9,439 nucleotides of DNA from an uncultured Lachnospiraceae bacterium (GCA_902766415.1 CACXDR010000098.1:1-9439); one strand, 5' to 3'. Positions 1-6,531 are shown, numbered from the stretch's first letter. Numbers and translations are program-made. Notes: generated by a model from the sequence alone, not told the origin.

Positions 1-1
1 C

Positions 2-286
2 AATATCGACGAATGCTACCACTACGGCCAGGAGGAAGGCTTTGATTCCGGATGCCAGGACGTGGCGATCGTCGCGACGCACATGATGCTCGAGGCAGCG
101 GAGCTCGGGCTTGGCACCTGCTGGGTGAACAACATGCCCCCGACGAGGTCGGAGCAGGCGTTCGGCCTTCCGGAGAATGAGCAGGCAGTGATGTTCCTTC
201 CGCTTGGCTACGCGGCGGAGGACGCGGCCCCGTCCCCGAGACACGAGGCGTCGAAGCCCCTCGAGGCGCTCGTAAAGTACTGCTGA
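2..286 (+). CDS. Nitroreductase family protein, C-terminal part (5' end outside window)
   Basis: The frame is open from the first bases of the window to TGA at 284-286, giving the last 94 residues of a protein whose start lies upstream. The stretch DVAIVATHMMLEAAELGLGTCW, here split by me as DVAIVATHMM then LEAAELGLGTCW, followed by a PP...EQAFGLPENE segment and FLPLGYAAEDAAPSPRH, is the typical C-terminal half of small FMN-dependent nitroreductase-family oxidoreductases. These are cytosolic NAD(P)H-using flavoproteins that act as dimers; the physiological substrate of this one cannot be told. The helix containing LGLGTCW and the following loop form part of the flavin pocket in the family. 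The gene ends 18 bp before a strong terminator shared with the convergent gene. A GTG at 62 is only an internal valine codon: the reading frame and family similarity continue upstream of it. Confidence 0.85.
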   Translation, partial: NIDECYHYGQEEGFDSGCQDVAIVATHMMLEAAELGLGTCWVNNMPPTRSEQAFGLPENEQAVMFLPLGYAAEDAAPSPRHEASKPLEALVKYC

Positions 287-304
287 TGGAGAGAAGAGAA
301 TATT

Positions 305-346
305 AAAGCACCGCGCCGGCTGAAGCTTCAGCCGGCGCGGTGCTTT
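305..346. terminator. Bidirectional rho-independent terminator (42-bp perfect palindrome)
   Basis: Positions 305-346 form an uninterrupted perfect palindrome: AAAGCACCGCGCCGGC, then TGAAGCTTCA as its centre, then the exact reverse complement. It is very GC-rich and is followed on the + strand by a T run (344-348). Read on the - strand it is likewise flanked by A/T at the stem ends. It lies between the stops of two convergent genes, so it serves the nitroreductase gene (+) and the Tim44-like gene (-), whose stop codon is at 351-353. Confidence 0.93.
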
Positions 347-350
347 TTGA

Positions 351-1322
351 TCACGCGGTCCGCTGCGCGAGTCCTTCGATCTTTGTGAGGACCCAGTCGT
401 GGTCGCCGCTTGTCAGGACCGAGCGGCAGTACGGGCAGACGCCTGACTGGTTCAGGTCCAGCGGCGCCCCGCAGTGCGGGCAGTATTTCGCGGTGACGGT
501 GCCGGAAACGGAGGTCTGCTTCCCGAGGGTGCGGATCAGGGTCCAGCGGTAGGTCATGAATTTCTCACGCCGGCTGTCGCCGCTCACGACCCTGCCGGTA
601 GCATCGTCCGTGACATAGTCTGTGATCCTGGTGTTCAGAAGGACCTGGATCGTGTCGTTCAGGCTGTCCTTCGTGCAGCCGGTGATCTCCGTGCTGAGCA
701 CGGCGATCCTGTCCACGTGGTTCGTCCGGCGGGTCCGGATATACTGGTCCACGCCGCGCTTCGACGCTGCGAACAGCTCCTCGGAAAGCCTTGCGCGCAC
801 CGGCTCAAGGTCCCGGTCGGTCCAGGCGTTCTGCAGCCGGATGTAGAGGTTCGCGACGTCCTCAAGGAAGCGCGACTCGCTGAAGCCGGGGTCACGCTCC
901 TGAAGCTCGGACAGCGCCGCGCGCACGGAAGCGGCGGACTGCATGCTCTCCGCGGGCCGGACCGGCACCCCGGACGACCCGGGCCTGCGCTTCCGTTTCG
1001 AGGCGGAGTTGTAAAGTATGATCAGGATGATCATATAGAAAAGAAGGGTGCCCCAGTCGATGTAGTGGTACCCGTAGCTGTAGCCGCCGTAGCCGCCGTA
1101 GCCCCAGTCAGAGCTGTCCCAGCTGGAGGAGCTGCCCCAGTCGGAGGAACCGCCCCAGCTGCCGCCGTAGTCGCTGCTGCCGGAAAAATCGCCGAAGTCC
1201 GTCTTAGCGGACTGCGTGGAGAAGGGCAGCGGCAGGCGGCGGAGCGCGTGCACGGTCGCGAAGCTTAAGACAAGAGACAGGGCCAGGATCCCAAGCAGAT
1301 GCTTCCAGTTGATTTTCTTCAA
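351..1322 (-). CDS. Membrane-anchored Tim44-like domain protein with C-terminal zinc ribbon
   Basis: 323 residues. Order: short basic N-terminus and hydrophobic segment (about 9-27, a membrane anchor or signal sequence); low-complexity linker rich in Gly, Ser, Asp, Trp and Tyr (about 42-90); second membrane segment (about 91-105, GTLLFYMIILIILY) followed by basic residues SKRKRR (stop-transfer, positive-inside); a Tim44-like/NTF2-fold region (about 143-275, beginning DPGFSESRFLEDV); and a zinc ribbon with Cys281, Cys284, Cys296 and Cys299 (CPHC...CPYC). The predicted topology puts the linker outside and the Tim44-like domain and ribbon inside. Bacterial Tim44-domain proteins of this kind have no settled function; a scaffold or protein-binding role at the membrane is a guess. 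The start is TTG at 1320-1322: AGGAGG (complement of 1330-1335) lies 7 nt upstream, the N-terminal hydrophobic segment needs this start, and no ATG or GTG fits better. It is monocistronic, convergent with the nitroreductase gene. Confidence 0.85.
   Translation of the reverse strand: MKKINWKHLLGILALSLVLSFATVHALRRLPLPFSTQSAKTDFGDFSGSSDYGGSWGGSSDWGSSSSWDSSDWGYGGYGGYSYGYHYIDWGTLLFYMIILIILYNSASKRKRRPGSSGVPVRPAESMQSAASVRAALSELQERDPGFSESRFLEDVANLYIRLQNAWTDRDLEPVRARLSEELFAASKRGVDQYIRTRRTNHVDRIAVLSTEITGCTKDSLNDTIQVLLNTRITDYVTDDATGRVVSGDSRREKFMTYRWTLIRTLGKQTSVSGTVTAKYCPHCGAPLDLNQSGVCPYCRSVLTSGDHDWVLTKIEGLAQRTA
1053..1196 (-). repeat. Low-complexity coding stretch (Gly/Ser/Trp/Tyr linker)
   Basis: The DNA encoding residues about 43-90 of the Tim44-like protein is built from short imperfect repeats: 9-bp units coding for Gly-Tyr-Gly-type triplets near 1080-1102, and variants of a CCCCAGTC/GGAGGA unit coding for SSDWG-type blocks near 1103-1165. 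Such a stretch may vary in length between strains by slippage. It stays in frame throughout. Confidence 0.7.
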
Positions 1323-1399
1323 GTCAGGGCCTCCTTCCCGGAACGCCTCCCAGGAGAAGAAAGAAGCTTCCCCCGGACCTTGCGTGTCCTTTCATGCAC

Positions 1400-1428
1400 A
1401 TTCTACTACAGGAGGGGAGGAGGGACAA
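1400..1428 (-). promoter_or_regulatory. Likely promoter of the Tim44-like gene
   Basis: On the - strand TTGTCC (complement of 1423-1428) and TAGAAT (complement of 1400-1405) are separated by 17 bp, a plausible sigma-70/SigA-type promoter with a leader of about 70 nt before the TTG start. The -35 matches consensus at 4 of 6 bases and the -10 at 5 of 6. Confidence 0.5.
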
Positions 1429-1484
1429 ATGATTTTACCTTCCGGTCCATGAGGAGGGAGCGAAGCGGATCGCGAATGTCCGCT

Positions 1485-1511
1485 TTTACACCGTCCGAAC
1501 TGTGGTATAAT
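1485..1511 (+). promoter_or_regulatory. Promoter of the HIT-rhomboid unit (extended -10)
   Basis: A perfect TATAAT at 1506-1511 is preceded by TGG at 1503-1505, giving an extended -10 element (TGnTATAAT). TTTACA at 1485-1490 is a possible -35, but the spacer is only 15 bp, so the extended -10 probably does most of the work. The start codon follows about 68 bp downstream. Together with the promoter on the other strand it explains the 257-bp intergenic region 1323-1579, in which I see nothing else. Confidence 0.65.
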
Positions 1512-1579
1512 CGGAAACGGAAAGCCCCGGCGGCCCGGCCGCGCGGGACGGTATATGATGAAGATGGAGGTATACTGTT

Positions 1580-1996
1580 ATGAAAGACGAAAACTGCATT
1601 TTCTGTAAGATCGCGAACGGGGAGATCCCCTCTGACACAGTATTTGAGGACACTGCCTTCCGCGTCATCCTGGACCTGAATCCCGCGTCGAAGGGCCACG
1701 CGCTGATCCTCCCGAAGGACCATCACGCCGACATCACCGACCTGCCGGAGAAGAGCTGCGCGTCCGCGTTCAGGCTTGCCGGCCGGATCGGCGCTGCCAT
1801 GAAGGAGAGCCTGGGCTGCGACGGCTTCAACATCGTGCAGAACAACGGCACGGCAGCCGGGCAGACCGTGTTCCATTTCCACGTGCACATCATCCCGCGC
1901 TACAAGGACGGACCGGCCATGGTCGCCTGGAAGCCGGGCACCTCTGTCCCCGCGGAGCAGGCGGAGCTCGCGAAGAAGATCGCGGCCGCGCTCTGA
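1580..1996 (+). CDS. HIT family protein (histidine triad nucleotide hydrolase)
   Basis: 138 residues, the full usual length for this family. It has the N-terminal CxxC (Cys6, Cys9, in CIFCKI) and the diagnostic histidine triad near the C-terminus, HFHVHIIPR, with His99, His101 and His103; His101 is the expected nucleophile. HIT/HINT-branch proteins are cytosolic hydrolases of nucleoside phosphoramidates and adenylylated amines or acyl adenylates; the natural substrate in bacteria is rarely known. The CxxC with His48/His49 and a triad histidine would give the structural zinc site seen in many members. The ATG at 1580 has GGAGG at 1566-1570, 9 nt upstream. The rhomboid gene follows after 34 bp without a terminator, so the two probably share a transcript. 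Confidence 0.95.
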   Translation: MKDENCIFCKIANGEIPSDTVFEDTAFRVILDLNPASKGHALILPKDHHADITDLPEKSCASAFRLAGRIGAAMKESLGCDGFNIVQNNGTAAGQTVFHFHVHIIPRYKDGPAMVAWKPGTSVPAEQAELAKKIAAAL

Positions 1997-2030
1997 CGGA
2001 CCGGCAGGCCCTCCGGGAGAGTAAGCTTTC

Positions 2031-2609
2031 ATGGATCCGGGAACGTATTACAAAAAAGCGCCCGTGAACACCGCGCTGGCCGCGGCGAACATCCTCTTTT
2101 TCCTGTTTCTCGAAACGCACGGCGGCAGTGAGGATACGGGGACGATGCTGAACTACGGCGCGGTCTACGGCCCGCTCGTCGTTTACGAAGGGGAATACTG
2201 GCGCCTCCTCACTTCGGCGTTCATGCACTTCGGGATCACGCACATCGCGAACAACATGCTGATCCTCCTTATCATGGGCGGCAGGCTCGAGCAGGTGCTC
2301 GGGCACGCGCGGTATCTCCTTCTCTACCTTCTGAGCGCGGTGGGAGGGAACGCGTTCTCGCTCTGGTACTGCATGCGGACCGGCGACTTCAGCGTGTGCG
2401 CCGGCGCGAGCGGCGCGGTCTTCGGCGTGATCGGCGGCCTGCTCTGGGCCGTCATACGGAACAGGGGACGGCTCCTGGATCTCAATACGAAGCAGGTCAT
2501 GATCTTCGGAGGGCTCTCATTCTACTACGGCATGACCGCGGAAGGCATCGACAACGCCGCGCACTTCGGCGGGGCCGTCGCGGGCTTCCTTTTGTGCATG
2601 CTCCTTTAG
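2031..2609 (+). CDS. Rhomboid family intramembrane serine protease
   Basis: 192 residues, the size of a minimal six-TM bacterial rhomboid. Visible hallmarks: the WRLLTSAFMHFG stretch (57-68); HIANN with His71 and Asn75, matching the HxxxN oxyanion-hole element; GASGAVFG with catalytic Ser127; and AHFGG with catalytic His178. Hydrophobic helices are seen at about 13-27, 58-82, 93-112, 125-142, 155-170 and 176-192. The catalytic dyad is complete, so the enzyme should be active, cleaving single-pass membrane proteins near the outer face of the membrane; the substrate cannot be told. Start ATG at 2031 with GGGAGAG about 10 nt upstream. It is the second gene of the HIT unit; the association may be only positional. 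Confidence 0.95.
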   Translation: MDPGTYYKKAPVNTALAAANILFFLFLETHGGSEDTGTMLNYGAVYGPLVVYEGEYWRLLTSAFMHFGITHIANNMLILLIMGGRLEQVLGHARYLLLYLLSAVGGNAFSLWYCMRTGDFSVCAGASGAVFGVIGGLLWAVIRNRGRLLDLNTKQVMIFGGLSFYYGMTAEGIDNAAHFGGAVAGFLLCMLL

Positions 2610-2631
2610 AGCGGAGGCGGGGAGCCGGACC

Positions 2632-2655
2632 GGTACTGAAACAAGGTACTGAAAC
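2632..2655 (+). repeat. 11-bp tandem direct repeat
   Basis: GGTACTGAAAC occurs twice, at 2632-2642 and 2645-2655, with a 13-bp period, between the rhomboid stop and the terminator hairpin. No role is evident; it may be a slippage product. Confidence 0.7.
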
Positions 2656-2665
2656 CAAAAAAGAT

Positions 2666-2711
2666 CCGCAGGCCCGGAGATACGCTTTACAGCGTTTCTC
2701 CGGGCCTGCGG
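2666..2711. terminator. Bidirectional rho-independent terminator
   Basis: A 15-bp perfect stem (2666-2680 with 2697-2711, CCGCAGGCCCGGAGA and its complement) continues, after one T-T mismatch, into a 5-bp ACGCT/AGCGT stem with a TTAC loop. On the + strand TTTTT follows at 2712-2716; on the - strand the flank 2657-2664 reads as TCTTTTTT. It therefore terminates the rhomboid transcript and the convergent synthetase transcript, whose stop codon is at 2754-2756. Confidence 0.93.
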
Positions 2712-2753
2712 TTTTTCTTACGCTCCGCTTAGGATGCACGCGCGCGGCGGAAT

Positions 2754-5700
2754 TCAGGCTTCGATCAGGTCGACCGGCACGCGCTCCGGCGGGCAGGTCT
2801 TGCTGAGGGACTCAAGGCAGTCGGCCTTGTCGAACAGGCCGTCCGCGCTGACGTCCGCGTAGAGATTCATTTCGTTGGTCACGGGGTTGTACTTAAGGTA
2901 CGCTTCCGCGCGGTGGATGCCCTTGCAGGACACGAGCGTCTGCTCGACCGCCGGCAGGTCGAAGAACCTGCGGCCGTGGACGCCGTCCGTCATGACCTCC
3001 CTGCCGGAGGTCTCGAGGAAGTCGACCGTGCCGTCCGGAAGGATCCTCGCGGTCATGCCGGTATCATAGAGCGTTCCGGGACCGTACGGGTTCTCGATGA
3101 CCTCGCCGACCTTCGCGGGCTGGTAGTCCATCACGTACATCCGGCCCCACGCGCCGTACGGCTTCTTCCGGTAGGCTTCGTCGAGGATGTAGACCTTGAC
3201 AAGGCGGCCGTCCGGAACGCCGGGCAGAAGGTTCGTCCCGGCCTCCTTGTTGAGGCGGCTTCCCTGGATGCGGAAGTGCTTCGGGAACACCTCGTCCGGA
3301 AGGTGGCGCTTCAGGCGGCGAACGGAGGTCTCCTCCATCATGGCGCGGATGATCTCCTCGTAGCAGGTCAGGAAGATCTCAAGGAGCTTCCTGTCAAAGC
3401 GGTTCTCCCAGTAGCGCAGCTCGGTGTAGAAGCCCTGGTCGTCATACATGATCTGCATGTGGAAGGGCAGGGAATCAAGCTGCAGGCAGTGCATGCGCTC
3501 GCCGGGCTTTTCGCCGGGCGTCGGGACGGACAAAATGTCGCCCTGGTACTGGAGGAACAGGTCGCCCATCCTGGAGACCGGGGAGTAGTTCTTCATGGTC
3601 TGCATGATCTGGGCGCCGGTGCGGGTGATCAGCTCGTCGACCTTCTCGTGCGGGATACGCTGGTATCTGCAGAGGTAGGTCTTGAAGAGGCAGCCCGCAA
3701 GGCCGGTCCACCGTCCGTCGGTGCGGCCGCTGTGGATACTGTTCACGAAGATATCATCCTTGTCGGCGAACAGCGCCGCGGTGTAGTTGAAGGCGGACAG
3801 GAACAGCGCGTTTTCGGAGACGTTGTTCTTCTTGCAGTAGTAGAGCACCTGCTTGCGGACCACGCGGTCCAGCCTCCTGCGGATGACGCCGTAGATACCC
3901 TTCGTCTGGTCCTGCCTGTCGTGGCGCGTGAGGATGGTGTGGCGCATGCGGTAGCCGCGCATCAGCTCGTCGACGCGGGCGCAGTCCTGGCCGCGGACGC
4001 CGGCGTCCTCCTTCGCCTTCGCGTCGAGGATATACTCGTAGAAGGTGTAGGACTCCTTCGGGACCTCCTCGCCATCGTAGATCTTCTTAAGATCCTCCAT
4101 GAGGATGTTCATCGTGATGCCGTCGCCGATCACGTGGGCAACGTCAAAGAACATGTACTTATGCGACTCGGTCCTGATGAGGTAAAGGTGCACGAGATCG
4201 TCGTCCTCGCGGTAGCGGAACGGCTTCAGCATGCCGCGGAGCGTTTCCTCGACATCCGCCTCCGTGCAGTCCACGACGGGGATGTTCATTTCGCGGGCAT
4301 CGTCCCTGAAGAGCGCGTAGTACCTCTCCGGGGTCGGCTTGATGACGCCCTTTAAGATCGGATGCGCGTCCATAAGCTTCCGGAACGCGTCCTTCAGGCG
4401 GTCAAGGTCGACGGAATCGTCAAGCCGGAAGGCGAACGGAAGGTTTCCGGTCGTGTTCCCGGCGATGACATAGGAAAAGTACATCATCATACTTGTGAGC
4501 GGGTATGCCGGACGCACGGAGTAGTCCATCGGGACCTGCGCCTTCTTTTCGAGGACCAGCGCCTCGAGGCTCCGGACCGTGTTGTGGTCCATGAGCTCCG
4601 TGAGCGTCACGCCGGTGCCGAAGCGGGTCTGCAGCTCCTCGATCAGCATGATGCTGCCCAGGGAATCGAGACCGCTCTGGTAGAGATTCGTATCGATGCC
4701 GACAGCATCGTCCCCGAGGACTGCGGTGACGGTTTCCAGAAGCTGCTGCTGGAGCTCGGTCTCCGGCTTCACGAGGGACTGAAGCTTCCTCTTCTTTTCC
4801 GCGGCCTTTTCGGAGAAGGACTTGCGGATGATCTTCTTCGAGGAGGTCTTTTCGAACGGCTGCCTGCGGACAGTGCAGCCGGAGATCTTCGCGTAGGACG
4901 GGAGCTCCCCGTTCCGCAGCGTAATGATCTCGTTGATGGCAGCCGGGATATCGGTGATGCCGTGCGCCTGGGCGTACTCGAAGTTCGGGTAGACCTCGGC
5001 CTCGATGGTATCGCCCTCGCCGTAAACGACGATGTCCTGGATCAGGCGGTCTCCGTCGAACCGGTTCTCGATCATCTCCGGGGAAACGTTCTCGCCGTTG
5101 CTCAGAATGATGAGGTTCTTCTTGCGGCCGTTCAGGTAGAGGTAGCCGTCGTCGTCAAGGTAGCCGAGGTCGCCGGTGCAGAGCCAGCCGTCCGGGGTGA
5201 GCGCCTCGGCGGTAAGCTCCGGGTCATTGATGTAGCCCATCATGACGGACGGGCTCTTCACCTGGATCTCGCCGTTGACAAAACGCACCTGGCAGCCGCG
5301 GACGAGCCGGCCGACGGAACGGACCTTGTCGAGGTTGCCGTAGTCCGGCGCGGAGATCTTCGGCGAGCACTCGGTCATGCCGTAGCCCTGTCCCGTGACG
5401 ATGCCGAGGTCCGCGAGGCCTCTCGCAAGCGTCTCGGAGAGGTAGCCGCCGCCGCTGACGATCTTGTGGAGGCGGGAGCCCATGATCTGGGCCTTCAGGT
5501 GCTCAAGGTCCTGCTCGGGATGCTTTTTCGCCGCGATCGCGACGCGGTTCAGGAGCATCTTGGCCATCATCGGGACGATGCGCAGCATGGTCGGCTGGAA
5601 GAGGTCGATATAATAAAGGAACTTTGTGATGTCGTCGCAGAGGCAGAGCGTGCTGCCGTAGCGGAGGACCAGGAGCAGGTCGCCGCTGATGCAGAAGACA

Positions 5701-6347
5701 TGGTGGATGGGCAGGACGCTCAGGCAGGTCTCGCGGCCGTCGTCCGTGCTGAACAGGTTGTCAAGAAGGTTCGCGTGGGAGAGCATGACGCCCTTGCCGT
5801 GCCCGGTCGTGCCGGAGGTGAAGATGACCAGTGCGCAGTCCTCGGGCTCCGCGCCGTAATCAAAGGAGGGAATACGGTATTCCCTGTGGATCTGCGGCGT
5901 CGAGAAATGGTGCTTGCGCTGCTGGATGCAGACGATCTCCTTCACGGTTCCGCAGGCTTCCTTCAGGTACTCCGCCTCGGCGAGGAATTCGTAGTCGAAG
6001 AAGATCATGTCCGCTTCCGCGCGGTCCAGGTTCTCGACGAAGCCCTCCTTTGAGAGCTGCACGTCCATGGGGATGGCGATGCAGCCTGCGGCAGCAACGC
6101 CCATGAGGACGGTCAGGTATTCATAGCTGCATTTTCCGATCAGCGCGACGCGGAGCTTTTTCCCCGCCTCGCCGCTTTTGATCGTGACCCAGTGCGCGAC
6201 GGCGCGGGTGTCCATCGCGAACGTGCGGTAGCCCTTCTCAAAAACGATCCCTTCCTTTTCATAGCGGATGAAGACCTGGTTCTCATAGTCTACTGCCGCG
6301 CTTTCCAGAAGGTCGCCCAGTGTGTGGATGGTTTCTTTTGTGATCAT
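2754..6347 (-). CDS. Multidomain NRPS-like synthetase: acyl-AMP ligase, carrier protein, condensation-like domain, vestigial adenylation domain
   Basis: 1197 residues. (1) Adenylation domain, about 1-510: ATP loop FTSGTTGHGKG (176-186), GYGMTE (321-326), TGD (391-393), GRKK (407-410) and a KTSSKKIIR end with likely catalytic Lys505. The LPIHHVF segment (212-218) resembles long-chain acyl-CoA synthetases, not amino-acid-selecting NRPS domains, so the substrate is probably a carboxylic acid without an alpha-amino group. (2) Carrier domain, about 528-600: GLDSLGS with Ser562 as phosphopantetheine site. (3) Condensation/acyltransferase-like domain, about 610-1030: AHVIGDG, with His738 and Asp742 of HHxxxDG kept but the first His replaced by Ala; an SGR...GCLFKTY segment (873-891) fits the family. 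(4) Residues about 1047-1190 resemble the C-terminal part of a second NRPS adenylation domain. No thioesterase or reductase domain is seen. ATG at 6345-6347 with GGAG 8 nt upstream. Inferred reaction: acid activation, loading, then amide or ester formation; product unknown. Confidence 0.9.
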   Translation of the reverse strand: MITKETIHTLGDLLESAAVDYENQVFIRYEKEGIVFEKGYRTFAMDTRAVAHWVTIKSGEAGKKLRVALIGKCSYEYLTVLMGVAAAGCIAIPMDVQLSKEGFVENLDRAEADMIFFDYEFLAEAEYLKEACGTVKEIVCIQQRKHHFSTPQIHREYRIPSFDYGAEPEDCALVIFTSGTTGHGKGVMLSHANLLDNLFSTDDGRETCLSVLPIHHVFCISGDLLLVLRYGSTLCLCDDITKFLYYIDLFQPTMLRIVPMMAKMLLNRVAIAAKKHPEQDLEHLKAQIMGSRLHKIVSGGGYLSETLARGLADLGIVTGQGYGMTECSPKISAPDYGNLDKVRSVGRLVRGCQVRFVNGEIQVKSPSVMMGYINDPELTAEALTPDGWLCTGDLGYLDDDGYLYLNGRKKNLIILSNGENVSPEMIENRFDGDRLIQDIVVYGEGDTIEAEVYPNFEYAQAHGITDIPAAINEIITLRNGELPSYAKISGCTVRRQPFEKTSSKKIIRKSFSEKAAEKKRKLQSLVKPETELQQQLLETVTAVLGDDAVGIDTNLYQSGLDSLGSIMLIEELQTRFGTGVTLTELMDHNTVRSLEALVLEKKAQVPMDYSVRPAYPLTSMMMYFSYVIAGNTTGNLPFAFRLDDSVDLDRLKDAFRKLMDAHPILKGVIKPTPERYYALFRDDAREMNIPVVDCTEADVEETLRGMLKPFRYREDDDLVHLYLIRTESHKYMFFDVAHVIGDGITMNILMEDLKKIYDGEEVPKESYTFYEYILDAKAKEDAGVRGQDCARVDELMRGYRMRHTILTRHDRQDQTKGIYGVIRRRLDRVVRKQVLYYCKKNNVSENALFLSAFNYTAALFADKDDIFVNSIHSGRTDGRWTGLAGCLFKTYLCRYQRIPHEKVDELITRTGAQIMQTMKNYSPVSRMGDLFLQYQGDILSVPTPGEKPGERMHCLQLDSLPFHMQIMYDDQGFYTELRYWENRFDRKLLEIFLTCYEEIIRAMMEETSVRRLKRHLPDEVFPKHFRIQGSRLNKEAGTNLLPGVPDGRLVKVYILDEAYRKKPYGAWGRMYVMDYQPAKVGEVIENPYGPGTLYDTGMTARILPDGTVDFLETSGREVMTDGVHGRRFFDLPAVEQTLVSCKGIHRAEAYLKYNPVTNEMNLYADVSADGLFDKADCLESLSKTCPPERVPVDLIEA

Positions 6348-6392
6348 AAGATCTCCTTTTTTCTTTATCAGGGGCCCGTTGTTCCGGGCTAT

Positions 6393-6412
6393 ATGGTTCG
6401 CATTGCGAAATA
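6393..6412. promoter_or_regulatory. Operator-like site 1, in the transcribed leader
   Basis: ATGGTTCGCATTGCGAAATA contains the perfect palindrome TTCGC-ATT-GCGAA and is the inverted partner of site 2 (18 of 20 identical). It lies about 75-95 nt downstream of the predicted transcription start and about 45 bp before the start codon. The centres of the two sites are about 119 bp apart. Confidence 0.68.
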
Positions 6413-6431
6413 TCCGGGGTAAAGCAAGGCG

Positions 6432-6464
6432 GGCGGTCCATGCGGGGGACCGGTCCGCCGTCCC
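6432..6464 (-). other. Leader of the synthetase mRNA with two competing hairpins
   Basis: Within the leader, GGCGG/CCGCC arms (6432-6436 and 6455-6459, extended by two more pairs after an A-A mismatch) and GGGAC/GTCCC arms (6446-6450 and 6460-6464) overlap and cannot form together. A further small hairpin GCCCG/CGGGC lies nearer the start codon (about 6374-6388). GC-rich sequence makes such pairings common by chance, and neither is followed by a U run, so this is not a recognised riboswitch or attenuator. Confidence 0.3.
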
Positions 6465-6492
6465 GGCGCCTTACAGCGCTTTCTGATTCTGA

Positions 6493-6521
6493 AGTATACA
6501 TGAAGCAAAATTATTTCGCAA
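6493..6521 (-). promoter_or_regulatory. Promoter of the synthetase gene
   Basis: On the - strand TTGCGA (complement of 6516-6521) and TATACT (complement of 6493-6498) are exactly 17 bp apart. Transcription would begin near 6486, leaving a leader of about 140 nt. The -35 box lies inside operator-like site 2 (6512-6531), so a bound repressor would block polymerase directly. Confidence 0.75.
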
Positions 6522-6531
6522 TACGAAACAT
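6512..6531. promoter_or_regulatory. Operator-like site 2, over the -35 box
   Basis: TATTTCGCAATACGAAACAT contains the palindrome TTTCG-CAATA-CGAAA, the size and shape of a MarR-family dimer site. It matches site 1 (6393-6412, read on the opposite strand) at 18 of 20 positions and overlaps the synthetase -35 hexamer. The gene for a MarR regulator starts its coding end about 95 bp away, making that protein the natural candidate binder. Confidence 0.7.

Noticed and set aside
1080..1165. Short regularly spaced repeats that could suggest a CRISPR-like array
   Set aside because: They are in-frame codons of a glycine/tyrosine/serine-rich linker with 9-15 bp units, not repeat-spacer structure.
474..1268. 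264-residue + strand open frame opposite the Tim44-like gene
   Set aside because: Shadow of the real - strand gene, which has a ribosome binding site, membrane segments and a zinc ribbon; the + frame has no recognisable features.
1406..2032. 208-residue - strand frame opposite the HIT gene
   Set aside because: Antisense shadow of a complete HIT protein with an intact histidine triad.
2913..6053. Two long open frames on the + strand (480 and 563 residues, 2913-4355 and 4362-6053) opposite the synthetase
   Set aside because: They are in the antisense frame of a clear multidomain enzyme, their translations are Val/Ala/Asp/Leu-rich and resemble no protein, and such frames are expected in GC-rich genes.
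6283..6501. 72-residue - strand frame in the synthetase leader, possible upstream peptide
   Set aside because: Its first ATG overlaps the -10 region and so is not transcribed, the internal ATG has no ribosome binding site, and the translation looks random.
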